Source of the DNA: Methylomonas sp. LL1
GTDB lineage: Bacteria > Pseudomonadota > Gammaproteobacteria > Methylococcales > Methylomonadaceae
Length of the DNA: 64,000 bases
Assembly (NCBI RefSeq): GCF_015711015.1
Contig: NZ_CP064653.1
Span: forward strand, 3,472,001-3,536,000
Direction: 5' to 3'
The notes below the pieces were generated by a model, which saw nothing but the letters and a program-made list of their open reading frames with translations, searched no databases and was not told where the DNA came from. The translations under genes and the position numbers were made by a program. Shown here one piece after another: positions 30,531 to 42,302 of the stretch (positions are counted from its first letter, which is position 1; every line of letters begins with the position of its first letter).

Positions 30531-31631
30531 AAATTTATTATAAGCAGAGATCAAATCTTAGCGCCGCTACAACAAATCGTCAGCGTGATCGAGAAACGGC
30601 AAACCATGGTCATCCTGTCCAATGTGTTGCTGCAAGTAAACGATGGACGCTTGGTAATGACCGGCTCGGACACCGAAATTCAGATTGTCAGCCAGCTTAA
30701 TCTGGAATTACCGGCGGACGATGGCGAAATCACGGTTCCAGCCCGTAAATTTTTGGATATTTGTCGCTTACTCCCTTCCGGCGCCGAAATTAAATTTGAA
30801 CTACAGCAAGACAAAGTTAAATTGGCATCGGGACGCAGCCGATTTTCATTAAGTACCCTTCCCGCCGAAAATTATCCCGAGTTCAACGAGTCCGAATTTG
30901 ACTATCAGTTTTTCCTAAATGCTGGAAAATTCAAGAAAGGTTTGGATAAAACGCTGTTTTGCATGGCTAACCAGGATGTGCGCTATTACCTAAATGGTTT
31001 GTTACTGCATGTCAGCAACTCCAAACTGAAATTAGTCGCATCGGATGGCCATCGTTTATCGATTTTCGAAGGCGATATAGGCCAAGCCACGGGGTATGAG
31101 GCTCGTATCATCCTGCCTAGAAAGGCTGTTCAGGAAATCAACCGTTTATTGGATGATGTCGATGCCGAACTCAACATCCAGTTTTCCAATAATCACATCC
31201 GTATTTTGTATAAAGACGTGGTGTTCTCGTCGAAACTGATCGACGCAAAATTCCCCGACTTTAGCAAAGTGTTTAACCAATCCTTCATGAGCCCTTTACT
31301 GATTCAAAAGCAATTGTTGAGAGAGGCACTGACTCGTGTGGCGATTCTCTCCAATGAAAAATACAAGGGGGTGACATTTGATATTGGTGGCGACTTATTA
31401 AAACTCAGCACGCATAATCCGGAGCATGATGAAGCCGAGGAAGAATTGATCATCGACTATCAGGGACAGTCATTGAACATTGCTTTTAATTCACAATACA
31501 TGTTGGATGCGGTTTCCAATCTGGATTCAGAACTGGCAGTGATGACAATAGCCAGCAATGCCAGCAGTTGCATCATAGAGGAACCCGAACAACCTTTATT
31601 CAAGTTTATTGTGATGCCGATGCGGATGTAA
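30528..31631 (+). CDS. dnaN: DNA polymerase III subunit beta (sliding clamp)
   Basis: The 367-residue protein has three clamp repeats: N-terminal MKFIISRDQILAPLQQIVSVIEKRQTMVILSNVLL, central FDASDGHRLS-type segment (LVASDGHRLSIFEGD) and a C-terminal NAQYMLDA-type segment (NSQYMLDAVSNLDSE), ending with the canonical FIVMPMRM. As a dimer it encircles DNA and tethers the polymerase. The start ATG is embedded in the AT-rich tail of origin-like module B, so translation start and possible unwinding element coincide. Confidence 0.97.
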   Translation: MKFIISRDQILAPLQQIVSVIEKRQTMVILSNVLLQVNDGRLVMTGSDTEIQIVSQLNLELPADDGEITVPARKFLDICRLLPSGAEIKFELQQDKVKLASGRSRFSLSTLPAENYPEFNESEFDYQFFLNAGKFKKGLDKTLFCMANQDVRYYLNGLLLHVSNSKLKLVASDGHRLSIFEGDIGQATGYEARIILPRKAVQEINRLLDDVDAELNIQFSNNHIRILYKDVVFSSKLIDAKFPDFSKVFNQSFMSPLLIQKQLLREALTRVAILSNEKYKGVTFDIGGDLLKLSTHNPEHDEAEEELIIDYQGQSLNIAFNSQYMLDAVSNLDSELAVMTIASNASSCIIEEPEQPLFKFIVMPMRM

Positions 31632-31640
31632 GCACCAATC

Positions 31641-32714
31641 ATGACCTTGTTAAAACTGGATGTTTTGTCGGTTAGAAACATTCAATCGGCTAGTATTTTG
31701 CCTTCACCAACAATCAATTTCATCACCGGTGACAATGCCAGCGGTAAAAGTTCGTTATTGGAGGCAATCTTTATTTTGGGCAGAGCCCGCTCATTCCGCA
31801 CCCATCACATCAGACAATCCATCAGCTTCGAGCAACCGGGCTTGATAGTGGCCGCGCAACATCGTCAACACACTGGCTCTGTCAGCAGTATCGGCATCAA
31901 GATCGATACCAAACAATGCGAAATTCATATCGATCAGGAAAATTGTCAAAAAGCCGAGTTAGCCTACAGGTTGCCGGTACAATTGATACACCCGAAAAGC
32001 TATCGGTTATTGGATGCGGGTCCGCAAATCCGCCGCGAATTTCTGGATTGGGGGATTTTTAACCACAGCAAAAACTTTTTACCTAATTGGCGAAAATTCA
32101 GCAAAGCGCTTCAACAGCGCAATGCCTTACTTAAGACTCGTCAGGTAAAACAGCTTTCTGCTTGGGACAAGGAACTGGTCGAGTACGGCAGCGTGGTAAA
32201 CGATTTCCGGAATGAATACCTCCAAGCCCTACAACCGGTGTTTTTAGACTTGGCTAGGCAATTTCTCGACACGGCACGGATCGAGTTTCGTTTTAGTTGT
32301 GGTTGGGACGCTAAAAGTAGCTTGGAACAAATACTGAAAACCGATCTTGAAAAGGATCTGCGTTACGGTTTTACCCATAGTGGTCCGCATAGGGCTGACT
32401 TTCAAGTTCTGCATAATTCAAGAATCGCTAAGGATTATCTATCGCGCGGGCAGCTAAAACTGTTAATGCTGGCTTTAATGTTGTCGCAAGTTAGTTTGCT
32501 AAACCTCGAAGGCCAAAATGACTGCTGTATCTTGATTGATGACCTTACCGCCGAATTGGATACAGAAAACAGGGCAAAATTGCTAAAATACCTGGCTAGG
32601 ATCGGATGCCAGGTTTTCATGACCAGTACCGAACTAGCCGATTTCGGCGATTTGATTACCCTAAATAATTATAAAGTGTTTCACGTGGAACACGGTTGCA
32701 TCCGGCAATTTTAG
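31641..32714 (+). CDS. recF: DNA replication and repair protein RecF
   Basis: The 357-residue SMC-like ATPase has Walker A ITGDNASGKSSLLEAI (about residues 29-44), the ABC-type signature region YLSRGQLKLLMLAL and Walker B CILIDDLTAELD. It loads RecA at gapped DNA with RecOR. It starts 9 bases after dnaN. The last codons contain a parS-like sequence (32677-32692) and a perfect parS follows the stop. Confidence 0.95.
   Translation: MTLLKLDVLSVRNIQSASILPSPTINFITGDNASGKSSLLEAIFILGRARSFRTHHIRQSISFEQPGLIVAAQHRQHTGSVSSIGIKIDTKQCEIHIDQENCQKAELAYRLPVQLIHPKSYRLLDAGPQIRREFLDWGIFNHSKNFLPNWRKFSKALQQRNALLKTRQVKQLSAWDKELVEYGSVVNDFRNEYLQALQPVFLDLARQFLDTARIEFRFSCGWDAKSSLEQILKTDLEKDLRYGFTHSGPHRADFQVLHNSRIAKDYLSRGQLKLLMLALMLSQVSLLNLEGQNDCCILIDDLTAELDTENRAKLLKYLARIGCQVFMTSTELADFGDLITLNNYKVFHVEHGCIRQF
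32677..32692. promoter_or_regulatory. parS-like site inside the 3' end of recF
   Basis: TGTTTCACGTGGAACA differs by one base from the classic parS palindrome TGTTTCACGTGAAACA and keeps the central CACGTG. It encodes recF residues near VFHVEH. It is likely bound by ParB for origin segregation. No parAB genes are in the window. Confidence 0.75.
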
Positions 32715-35236
<2,522 letters not shown>

Positions 35237-35237
<1 letters not shown>

Positions 35238-35530
35238 TGATGAAGCCGTCGGAAGCCTTGGAATCCAAGCGCATGGTGATTCGCCAGTTGGTCGGTCGGT
35301 TCCGGGCGGCCAACCCAAGAGTTTTTGGCTCGGTGCTTTACGGCACCGACCGCGACGGCAGCGATCTTGATTTGTTGGTGGATACGCTGCCCGGAGCGAC
35401 CTTGTTTGATCTCGGCGGATTGCAACTTGAACTAGAAGATTTGTTGGCAGTTCCCGTCGATCTGCTGACTCCCGGCGATCTTCCTTCGAAATTCCGCGAT
35501 CGGATATTGGCCGAAGCCCAACCAGTATGA
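35237..35530 (+). CDS. mntA: MntA-type nucleotidyltransferase antitoxin
   Basis: The 97-residue minimal nucleotidyltransferase has the motif FGSVLYGTDRDGSDLDLLVD (GS-x-SD-x-D, two metal Asp) and a third acidic position in VPVDLLTP. In characterised MntA-HepT pairs this enzyme attaches AMP to a tyrosine of the HEPN toxin and so neutralises it. The start overlaps the gyrB stop by one base and its own stop overlaps hepT (ATGA), so the pair rides on the gyrB transcript. The unusual location suggests acquisition directly behind an essential gene. Confidence 0.85.
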
Positions 35531-35892
35531 TTGTCAATCGCCTTGCCGATTATCTCGACCACATGCAACAAGCCGCATCCGATGCTTGTAGTTTTGTCGA
35601 AGGTTTGAGCAAGGAAGAATTTCTTAGCGATAAACGCACGCAACAAGCGGTAGTGATGAGTTTGATCATCATCGGTGAAGCCGCAACCAAGGTGATGGAT
35701 CGTTATCCCGCCTTCATCGAAAAGCATTCGAATGTGCCCTGGCGGAACATGCGCGGCATGCGCAATCGGATTGCCCACGGTTATTTTGAAATCAACTTCG
35801 AAGTGGTTTGGGATACGGTTTGTTCTGCTTTGCCGGAGCTATTGAGTCAACTGTCGTTGGTGCGTAGCGATGCCGATGCAGAAGATGATTAG
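35527..35892 (+). CDS. hepT: HepT-type HEPN ribonuclease toxin (DUF86)
   Basis: The 121-residue all-helical HEPN protein carries the catalytic and regulatory motif RNRIAHGYF, fitting R-x4-H-x-Y, with the tyrosine as expected AMPylation target. IIIGEAATKVMDRYP and WRNMRGMRNRIAHGYFEIN are typical DUF86/HepT segments. The family cleaves RNA and arrests growth when free of MntA. The tail is acidic (RSDADAEDD). It forms a two-gene toxin-antitoxin operon with the preceding gene. Confidence 0.86.
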   Translation: MIVNRLADYLDHMQQAASDACSFVEGLSKEEFLSDKRTQQAVVMSLIIIGEAATKVMDRYPAFIEKHSNVPWRNMRGMRNRIAHGYFEINFEVVWDTVCSALPELLSQLSLVRSDADAEDD

Positions 35893-36002
35893 CGCCCACG
35901 GTTTTTTCACATAAAGCCGGAAAATCCTGCTCAAAATGTTTTTATAGCGGATCCATTTCGTTCAATTTAGTCTGCGTTCCCAGCCTTCTCATAAAGGATT
36001 AC

Positions 36003-39000
36003 ATGAAGTTTACCGAAGATACGCGCGTCAAGATTCCAGTCATCCTGCATTTGGTTCGTCTCGGCTACCAATACTTATCACTGAAGGAACAGCGATGGGA
36101 TTTGGAGAGCAACTTATTTCCCGATTTGTTTAAAGCCGCAATCAGCAAGATCAATCCCGGTATGGCCGATGCGGACGTAGATCGTTTGTTCGCGGATGTA
36201 AAACTCACGCTGGACAACGACGACCTCGGCCAAGCTTTCTACCAAAAACTGATAGACCGCTCCGGCACCAAGCTGATCGACTTCGAGAACTTCAACAATA
36301 ATAGCTTCCACGTCGTTACCGAGCTAACCTACCAAAACGGTGACGAAGAATTCCGGCCCGACATCACCTTGCTGATCAACGGCATGCCGCTGGTGTTTAT
36401 CGAAGTTAAAAAGCCTAACAACCGCGAAGGCATACTCGCCGAACGAGACCGCATCAATAAACGCTTCCAAAACGCCAAGTTCAAGCGTTTCGTCAACGTC
36501 ACTCAGTTGATGATCTTCTCCAACAACATGGAGTACGACGACGGCGACGTTCAGCCGATTCAGGGCGCGTTTTATGCCAGCCCGTCTTATCTGGAACCGC
36601 AATTCAACTATTTCCGCGAAGAAGAAGTGTTGAATTGGACGGCTATGCTCAAGCCCTTATCCGACGAGACGGAACGGAATGTCCTGAAAGACAATAATCT
36701 GGAAGTCATCCGCAGCAATCCGGAATTCATCACCAATAAAGACCCTAACAGACCAACCAATCGGATTTGCACCTCGTTGTTGAGCCGAGAGCGGCTGGCG
36801 TTTGTATTACGTTACGCCTTGACCTACGTTCATGAAACCGACGGCTTGCAAAAGCATGTCATGCGTTACCCGCAGCTATTCGCCACCAAAGCCATCGAGC
36901 GTAAACTCAACGATGGTATTAAGAAAGGCATCGTCTGGCACACCCAGGGCAGCGGCAAAACCGCGCTGGCCTATTACAACGTGCGTTTTTTGACCGATTA
37001 CTTCCAACAGCGGCAAATCGTCCCCAAGTTCTATTTCATCGTCGACCGTATCGACTTGCTGACTCAAGCGCACCGGGAATTCACCAGTCGCGGCTTGACC
37101 GTGCATACCATCGACTCGCGCGAAGCCTTCAGCCGCGACATCAAAGCCACGCAAGTGATCCACAACCATTCCGGCAAGCCCGAGATCACCGTCGTCAACA
37201 TCCAAAAATTCAAGGATGACCCGGATGTGGTTTCCACCAAGGATTACGACGTTGCCATTCAGCGGGTGTACTTTCTGGATGAAGTACACCGCAGCTACAA
37301 CCCCAAAGGCAGCTTCCTGGCCAATCTGGACCAATCCGACCGCAACGCCGTCAAAATCGGCCTGACTGGCACGCCGTTGCTGGGCGACGATTACAACTCC
37401 CGCACCCTGTTCGGCGACTATATCCACAAGTATTACTACAACGCCTCTATTGCCGACGGCTACACCTTGCGACTGATCCGGGAAGAAATCGCCACCAACT
37501 ATAAAATCGCCCTGCAACAGGCACTGGCGGAAGCGGAAGTATTACAAGGCGACGTCGACAGGAAACTGGTCTACGCTCATCCTGCCTTCGTCGAACCGAT
37601 GCTCGATTACATCGTCACCGATTTCGAAAAAAGCCGAGGCGCGCTGAACGATGCCAGTATCGGCGGCATGGTGATTTGCGACAGCGCGGAACAAGCCCGG
37701 CAACTGTTCGAGCTATTCAATGCCAAATACGCAAAAGCCCCTGTTCCGGCAGAAGCAGCCGCCAATGATCCCGACTTTCCCCAGTTAAAACAGGCAGCCG
37801 AAACGTCCGGCTTTTACCGAGTCAAACGCAAACAAGATAACAAGGTCAGATCGGCGGCCTTGATTCTGCACGATGTCGGCGGCAAGGAAGAACGCAAGGA
37901 TTGGGTGGAGGATTTCAAGGCCGGCAAAATAGACTTCCTGTTCGTATACAACATGTTGCTCACCGGTTTCGATGCCAAGCGCCTGAAGAAACTCTACCTG
38001 GGCCGGGTGATCCGTAAACACAACCTGCTGCAAGCCTTGACGCGGGTCAACCGCACCTACAAAGACTTTCGCTATGGCTATGTGGTGGATTTTGCCGATA
38101 TTCGCCAGGAGTTCGATGCCACCAACAAGGCCTATTTCGACGAACTGCAAGCCGAACTTGGCGACGAGATGGAGCATTACTCCCACCTGTTTAAATCCCA
38201 GGAGGAAATCGCCGCTGAAATCGAACATATCAAGGATATGCTGTTTCGATTCGATATTGAAAATGCCGAAGTGTTTTCCCAACAGATCAGCGCCATACAA
38301 GACCGGGAAACCGTACTGGCCTTGAAAAAATCCCTGGCCGATGCCAAGAGCCTGTACAACCTGATCCGCTTGCAGGGCGAATACGGCTTTTTGGAACAGC
38401 TGGATTTTCAAAAACTCAATCAGCTCTACCGGGAAACCAGCAATCGCCTGGATTTGCTCAATCTCAAGGAAACCATCGAACAGGGCAGCGATACCATCAA
38501 CCTGCTGAACGTCGCGTTGGAAGAAGTGATCTTCAAGTTCATCAAGATCGGCGAAGAAGAGCTGGTATTGGCCGACAAGCTGAAAAACACCCTGCGCCGC
38601 ACCCGTGAAGCGCTGGCCAGCAACTTCGACCAACAAGACCCCAAGTTCGTCACCTTAAAGGAAGAGCTGGAACGGCTGTTCAAGAAAAAGAATTTGTCCG
38701 AAGTGACGCAGGATGACATGAACGCCAATATCGACGCCCTGAACAAAATTCATGAGCGCATCAAGGAACTGAACCGCCAGAACCAGCAACTGCGCGATAA
38801 ATACCACGGCGATGCCAAATACACCCGCATTCATAAACGCCTGATCGAACACGGCGGCCTGTCCGATTCCGAACGTCAAATCTTCGCGGCACTGACCGGC
38901 ATCAAACAGGACGCCGACCAGCAAGTGCTGCAAAATACCCAAATGCTGGATAATGAAAGTTATTTCGAGCGCACCATGATGCCGATTGTCATCAACCGCT

Positions 39001-39110
39001 TCATGAAACAGCAACACATCAAACTCAATCCTGACGCCAGCCATTACATCAACCATCTGGTCGTCGCGGAATACCTGAAAGAATTTAATACCGGAGCAAG
39101 TAATTGGTAG
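36003..39110 (+). CDS. hsdR: Type I restriction enzyme, endonuclease/translocase subunit R
   Basis: The 1035-residue protein has an N-terminal PD-(D/E)xK nuclease (about 110-150; FRPDITLLINGMPLVFIEVKKP) and a helicase-like motor with motif I WHTQGSGKTALAYY (about 310-323), motif II YFLDEVHRSY and motif III GLTGTPLLG. The C-terminal half is a long helical coupling region. It translocates DNA and cleaves when unmethylated sites are met. A gap of 110 bases follows hepT. Its stop overlaps the TTG start of hsdM, a reversed order (R-M-S) common in this subclass. Confidence 0.94.
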   Translation: MKFTEDTRVKIPVILHLVRLGYQYLSLKEQRWDLESNLFPDLFKAAISKINPGMADADVDRLFADVKLTLDNDDLGQAFYQKLIDRSGTKLIDFENFNNNSFHVVTELTYQNGDEEFRPDITLLINGMPLVFIEVKKPNNREGILAERDRINKRFQNAKFKRFVNVTQLMIFSNNMEYDDGDVQPIQGAFYASPSYLEPQFNYFREEEVLNWTAMLKPLSDETERNVLKDNNLEVIRSNPEFITNKDPNRPTNRICTSLLSRERLAFVLRYALTYVHETDGLQKHVMRYPQLFATKAIERKLNDGIKKGIVWHTQGSGKTALAYYNVRFLTDYFQQRQIVPKFYFIVDRIDLLTQAHREFTSRGLTVHTIDSREAFSRDIKATQVIHNHSGKPEITVVNIQKFKDDPDVVSTKDYDVAIQRVYFLDEVHRSYNPKGSFLANLDQSDRNAVKIGLTGTPLLGDDYNSRTLFGDYIHKYYYNASIADGYTLRLIREEIATNYKIALQQALAEAEVLQGDVDRKLVYAHPAFVEPMLDYIVTDFEKSRGALNDASIGGMVICDSAEQARQLFELFNAKYAKAPVPAEAAANDPDFPQLKQAAETSGFYRVKRKQDNKVRSAALILHDVGGKEERKDWVEDFKAGKIDFLFVYNMLLTGFDAKRLKKLYLGRVIRKHNLLQALTRVNRTYKDFRYGYVVDFADIRQEFDATNKAYFDELQAELGDEMEHYSHLFKSQEEIAAEIEHIKDMLFRFDIENAEVFSQQISAIQDRETVLALKKSLADAKSLYNLIRLQGEYGFLEQLDFQKLNQLYRETSNRLDLLNLKETIEQGSDTINLLNVALEEVIFKFIKIGEEELVLADKLKNTLRRTREALASNFDQQDPKFVTLKEELERLFKKKNLSEVTQDDMNANIDALNKIHERIKELNRQNQQLRDKYHGDAKYTRIHKRLIEHGGLSDSERQIFAALTGIKQDADQQVLQNTQMLDNESYFERTMMPIVINRFMKQQHIKLNPDASHYINHLVVAEYLKEFNTGASNW

Positions 39111-40741
39111 AGCTGGAATTTCAACAAAAAACCAAAGCCCTGATCGACAGCCTGAAAGCCATTTGCGCCAATTATGGCCTGGGCAATGACGGCAACGAAT
39201 TCAAAATCATCACCCAGACTTTTCTCTACAAGTTCTTAAACGACAAATTCGCTTTCGAAGCCAAAAAGCTGGATGCATCCATCGCCAAGGCCGACAAATG
39301 GGAAGAGGCGCTGGCCCAACTCAGCGCAAACGATCTGGAAATGCTGCAATTGCAACTGGGCCCGGACACCGCGCGCCTGAAACCCAGCCATTTCATCAAT
39401 TACCTGTTCAGCCAGCAAAACGCGCCGGACTTCGCTAAGCTGTTCGACGACACCCTGATGGACATCGCCATCAGCAACAACGACGTGTTCGCGGTCAAAA
39501 CCGACGGCGGCGCGAAAGTGGTGCTGTTCGACCGCCTCAGCAACTACATCGCCGACGATTCCAAACGCGACGAATTCTGCCGCGCCATTATCAACAAACT
39601 GGTGGAGTTCAGCTTCGAGCGCATCTTCAATCAAAAATTCGACTTCTACGCCACCATCTTCGAATACCTGATCAAGGACTACAACAGCAACAGCGGCGGC
39701 AAATACGCCGAGTATTACACCCCGCACGCCGTGGCCCGCATCATGGCGGCGATTTTGGTGCCGGAAGATCAACAAGGCATCGTCAAAAACGTCAGCGTCT
39801 ACGATCCGTCGGCGGGTTCCGGCACCTTGTTGATGAACGTCGCCCACGCCATCGGCGAAAACCGTTGCTCGATATTCACCCAGGACATTTCGCAAAAATC
39901 CTCCAACCTGCTGCGCCTGAATCTGATCCTCAATAATCTGGTGCATTCCATCCCCAACGTCGTCCAGGGCAACACCTTGCTGCACCCGTCGCACAAGGAC
40001 GGCGGCGAACTCAAGCGTTTCGATTACATCGTCTCCAATCCGCCGTTCAAAATGGACTTCAGCGATTTCCGTGACGACCTCGACACCAAAGCCAACAAGC
40101 AACGCTTTTTTGCCGGTATCCCCAAGATCAAGGCCAAGGCCACCGACAAAATGGAAATCTACCAGTTGTTCCTGCAACACATCATTTACTCGCTTAAACC
40201 CAGTGGCAAGGCGGCGGTCGTGGTGCCGACCGGCTTCATCACCGCCCAAGCCGGCATCGACAAAGCCATCCGCGAACATCTGGTCAACAATCAAATGCTG
40301 GCCGGCGTGGTGTCCATGCCCAGCAACATCTTCGCCACCACCGGCACCAACGTTTCCATCCTGTTCATCGACACCCTGAATCTGGGCAAGGTGGTGATGA
40401 TCGACGCCTCCAACCTGGGCGAGAAGATCAAGGACGGCAAAAACCAGAAAACCGTGCTCACCGCCGCCGAAGAGCAACGCATCATCGACGTCTTTAACGG
40501 CAAGCAGCAGCAGGACGATTTTTCGGTGGTGGTCAGCTACCGCGACATCGCCGCCAAGAATTACTCGCTCAGCGCCGGGCAGTATTTCGATGTGAAGATT
40601 GAATATGTCGATATAACGCCGGAGCAGTTTGCCGAGAAGATGCGGGTGTTTAATGAAAATTTGGATAGTTTGTTTGGTCAGTCGCGGGAATTGGAAGCCG
40701 AGATTAAAAAACAGATTGCAGGGTTAAAGTTCAATGCCTAG
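39104..40741 (+). CDS. hsdM: Type I restriction enzyme, methyltransferase subunit M
   Basis: Translation appears to start at TTG 39104, preceded by GGAG and overlapping the hsdR stop by 7 bases. The 545-residue N6-adenine methyltransferase has motif I YDPSAGSGTLLMNVA (about residues 228-242) and catalytic motif IV SNPPFKMDF (about 310-318), with KYAEYYTPHAVARIMA ahead of the SAM motif. The last codons overlap the ATG of a broken hsdS remnant by 8 bases, the kind of overlap usual between intact hsdM and hsdS. Confidence 0.94.
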   Translation: MVELEFQQKTKALIDSLKAICANYGLGNDGNEFKIITQTFLYKFLNDKFAFEAKKLDASIAKADKWEEALAQLSANDLEMLQLQLGPDTARLKPSHFINYLFSQQNAPDFAKLFDDTLMDIAISNNDVFAVKTDGGAKVVLFDRLSNYIADDSKRDEFCRAIINKLVEFSFERIFNQKFDFYATIFEYLIKDYNSNSGGKYAEYYTPHAVARIMAAILVPEDQQGIVKNVSVYDPSAGSGTLLMNVAHAIGENRCSIFTQDISQKSSNLLRLNLILNNLVHSIPNVVQGNTLLHPSHKDGGELKRFDYIVSNPPFKMDFSDFRDDLDTKANKQRFFAGIPKIKAKATDKMEIYQLFLQHIIYSLKPSGKAAVVVPTGFITAQAGIDKAIREHLVNNQMLAGVVSMPSNIFATTGTNVSILFIDTLNLGKVVMIDASNLGEKIKDGKNQKTVLTAAEEQRIIDVFNGKQQQDDFSVVVSYRDIAAKNYSLSAGQYFDVKIEYVDITPEQFAEKMRVFNENLDSLFGQSRELEAEIKKQIAGLKFNA

Positions 40742-40892
40742 AAATGTCGAATTGGCTTGTAATATTACGACTGGAAAGCTAGATACCAATTGGCTTGTAG
40801 GATGTGCCGACGCAAGGAGGCGCATCGATCGCGACCGATGCGCTTCACGTAGTTCAGCACATCCTACGTCCTTAAGGCTGGTGAGAAAGTAA
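40734..40892 (+). pseudogene. Remnant of an older hsdS 5' end, run into a palindromic repeat
   Basis: An ATG at 40734 overlaps the hsdM stop. The first 20 codons read MPRNVELACNITTGKLDTNW, which has the TGKLDxN pattern found at the start of many HsdS target-recognition domains. The frame then enters palindromic repeat R1 (40797-40867), translates it as junk and stops at TAA 40890-40892, immediately before the ATG of the present hsdS at 40893. I read this as the residue of a previous recognition-domain start; its translation may still hand ribosomes on to hsdS. Confidence 0.55.
40797..40867 (+). repeat. Palindromic interspersed repeat, copy R1
   Basis: Outer arms GTAGGATGTGC (40797-40807) and GCACATCCTAC (40857-40867) are perfect. 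Inner arms GCGCATCG (40820-40827) and CGATGCGC (40836-40843) form a second stem. The same element occurs at 43568 (same orientation) and 44324 (opposite orientation). REP-like or MITE-like; no transposase is nearby. Confidence 0.8.
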
Positions 40893-42233
40893 ATGCAAGC
40901 ATATAAAACCAAGCCTTTAGGCGAATTAGCAAATGACATTACCGTTGGATTTGTTGGCACTATGGCAAGTGAGTACGTTTCAAATGGAATACCTTTTCTC
41001 CGATCATTAAATATTAAGCCGTATAGGTTTGAATCAACGGACCTGAAATATATAACAAAAGAGTTTCATGAGAAGATTAAAAAGTCGGCCTTAAAACCCG
41101 GAGACGTAGCTGTAGTAAGAACCGGAAATCCTGGAGCATCATGCGTCATCCCTGATTCTCTTGCCGAGGCAAACTGCTCAGATTTAGTAGTGATTAGATG
41201 CGGAGAAAATTTAGATCCTCACTTTGTTTCTTATTATATAAATTCGGTAACTCATTCACATGTTAAAAGTCAGCTTGTTGGTGCTATTCAAAAGCATTTC
41301 AACATTGGGTCTGCTAAAGAATTGGCGTTCCCGAATTTAACAAAACAAAGGCAATCTGAGATTGCATCAATATTGAAGATACTCGACGCCAAAATCGAAC
41401 TCAACAACCGCATCAACGCGGAGCTGGAAGCGATGGCGAAGTCCTTGTATGACTACTGGTTTGTGCAGTTCGACTTTCCCTTCGACTTCGCTTCCTGCCC
41501 TGAGCGGAGCCGAAGGGAAGGCAAGCCTGCCGCCAACGGCAAACCCTACAAATCCTCCGGCGGCAAAATGGTCTACAACCCAATCCTGAAACGGGAAATA
41601 CCGGTGGAGTGGACTGTTAAAAATTTAAATAATTGTGTTGATACAATTCTTGACCATCGGGGTAAAACACCAACAAAACTAGCTGGCGAATGGTGTAATG
41701 ATGCTGACGGAATAATAGCTATTTCTGCAAAAAATATAAAAAATGGAAAACTAGTTAATCTTGAGTCTGCAAATAAAGTTAATCATGAATTGTTTAACAA
41801 GTGGATGCCCGATAAGCTGAAAGAAGGCGATATTCTGATGACATCTGAAGCACCTGCGGGTGAATTCTACTTCATCTTAGGTGAAACTAAATACTGCATG
41901 AGTCAAAGGATTTTTGCCATAAGAGCTAACTTAAGTGTCATTTTTCCTTCAGTGCTTTATTTTGAACTATCAAAAGGTAACGGACTTAGCCAAATATTAT
42001 CAAGTTTGAGTGGTAGTACTGTTTTTGGCATCAGACAGGATGTGTTAAGAGAAATAAAGGTTTTGGTTCCAGAAATTTATTTGCAAGAATTATTCAATAG
42101 CATCGTATTGCCACAATTAAAGAAAATAGAAATTATCGATCAAGAGACCAAGCACTTGGAACAAATTCGTGACTGGCTCCTCCCCATGCTGATGAACGGT
42201 CAGGTAACGGTTCAATCATCGACGGGTGGCTAA
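40893..42233 (+). CDS. hsdS: Type I restriction enzyme, specificity subunit S
   Basis: The 446-residue protein has two target-recognition domains (about 1-150 and 245-395), each followed by a conserved helical spacer. The central spacer has LDAKIELNNRINAELEAMAKSLYDYWFVQFDFPF, and the C-terminal one TKHLEQIRDWLLPMLMNGQV. KPYKSSGGKMVYNPILKREIPVEW is the usual lead-in to domain 2. Just before it is an in-frame palindromic insert (ASCPERSRREGK; 41476-41519). The coding of both recognition domains is more AT-rich than hsdR and hsdM, suggesting a separate origin. It sets the DNA target of the complex. Confidence 0.92.
   Translation: MQAYKTKPLGELANDITVGFVGTMASEYVSNGIPFLRSLNIKPYRFESTDLKYITKEFHEKIKKSALKPGDVAVVRTGNPGASCVIPDSLAEANCSDLVVIRCGENLDPHFVSYYINSVTHSHVKSQLVGAIQKHFNIGSAKELAFPNLTKQRQSEIASILKILDAKIELNNRINAELEAMAKSLYDYWFVQFDFPFDFASCPERSRREGKPAANGKPYKSSGGKMVYNPILKREIPVEWTVKNLNNCVDTILDHRGKTPTKLAGEWCNDADGIIAISAKNIKNGKLVNLESANKVNHELFNKWMPDKLKEGDILMTSEAPAGEFYFILGETKYCMSQRIFAIRANLSVIFPSVLYFELSKGNGLSQILSSLSGSTVFGIRQDVLREIKVLVPEIYLQELFNSIVLPQLKKIEIIDQETKHLEQIRDWLLPMLMNGQVTVQSSTGG
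41476..41519. repeat. Short palindromic repeat inserted in frame in hsdS
   Basis: Arms TTCCCTTCG (41476-41484) and CGAAGGGAA (41511-41519) flank a core containing TGAGCGGAGCCGAA. The core is nearly the same as in the hairpin at 51357-51382. It adds about 13 residues (SCPERSRRE type) to the spacer between the central helices and domain 2 without breaking the frame. Confidence 0.65.
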
Positions 42234-42302
42234 AAACACGGATTTTTTCAATAATAATGTCATCCGGCTATCGCCTAAAAAAACCGATCATTCTGAATAA
42301 AC

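Noticed and set aside
37785-38636. Open frame of 283 codons antisense to hsdR
   Set aside because: Mirror of biased codons in the long helical part of hsdR; no recognisable domain.
39236-40477. Open frame of 413 codons antisense to hsdM
   Set aside because: It lies fully opposite a gene with clear methyltransferase motifs, is valine/histidine/glycine-rich as expected for the complement of this codon usage, and has no ribosome-binding site or family motif.
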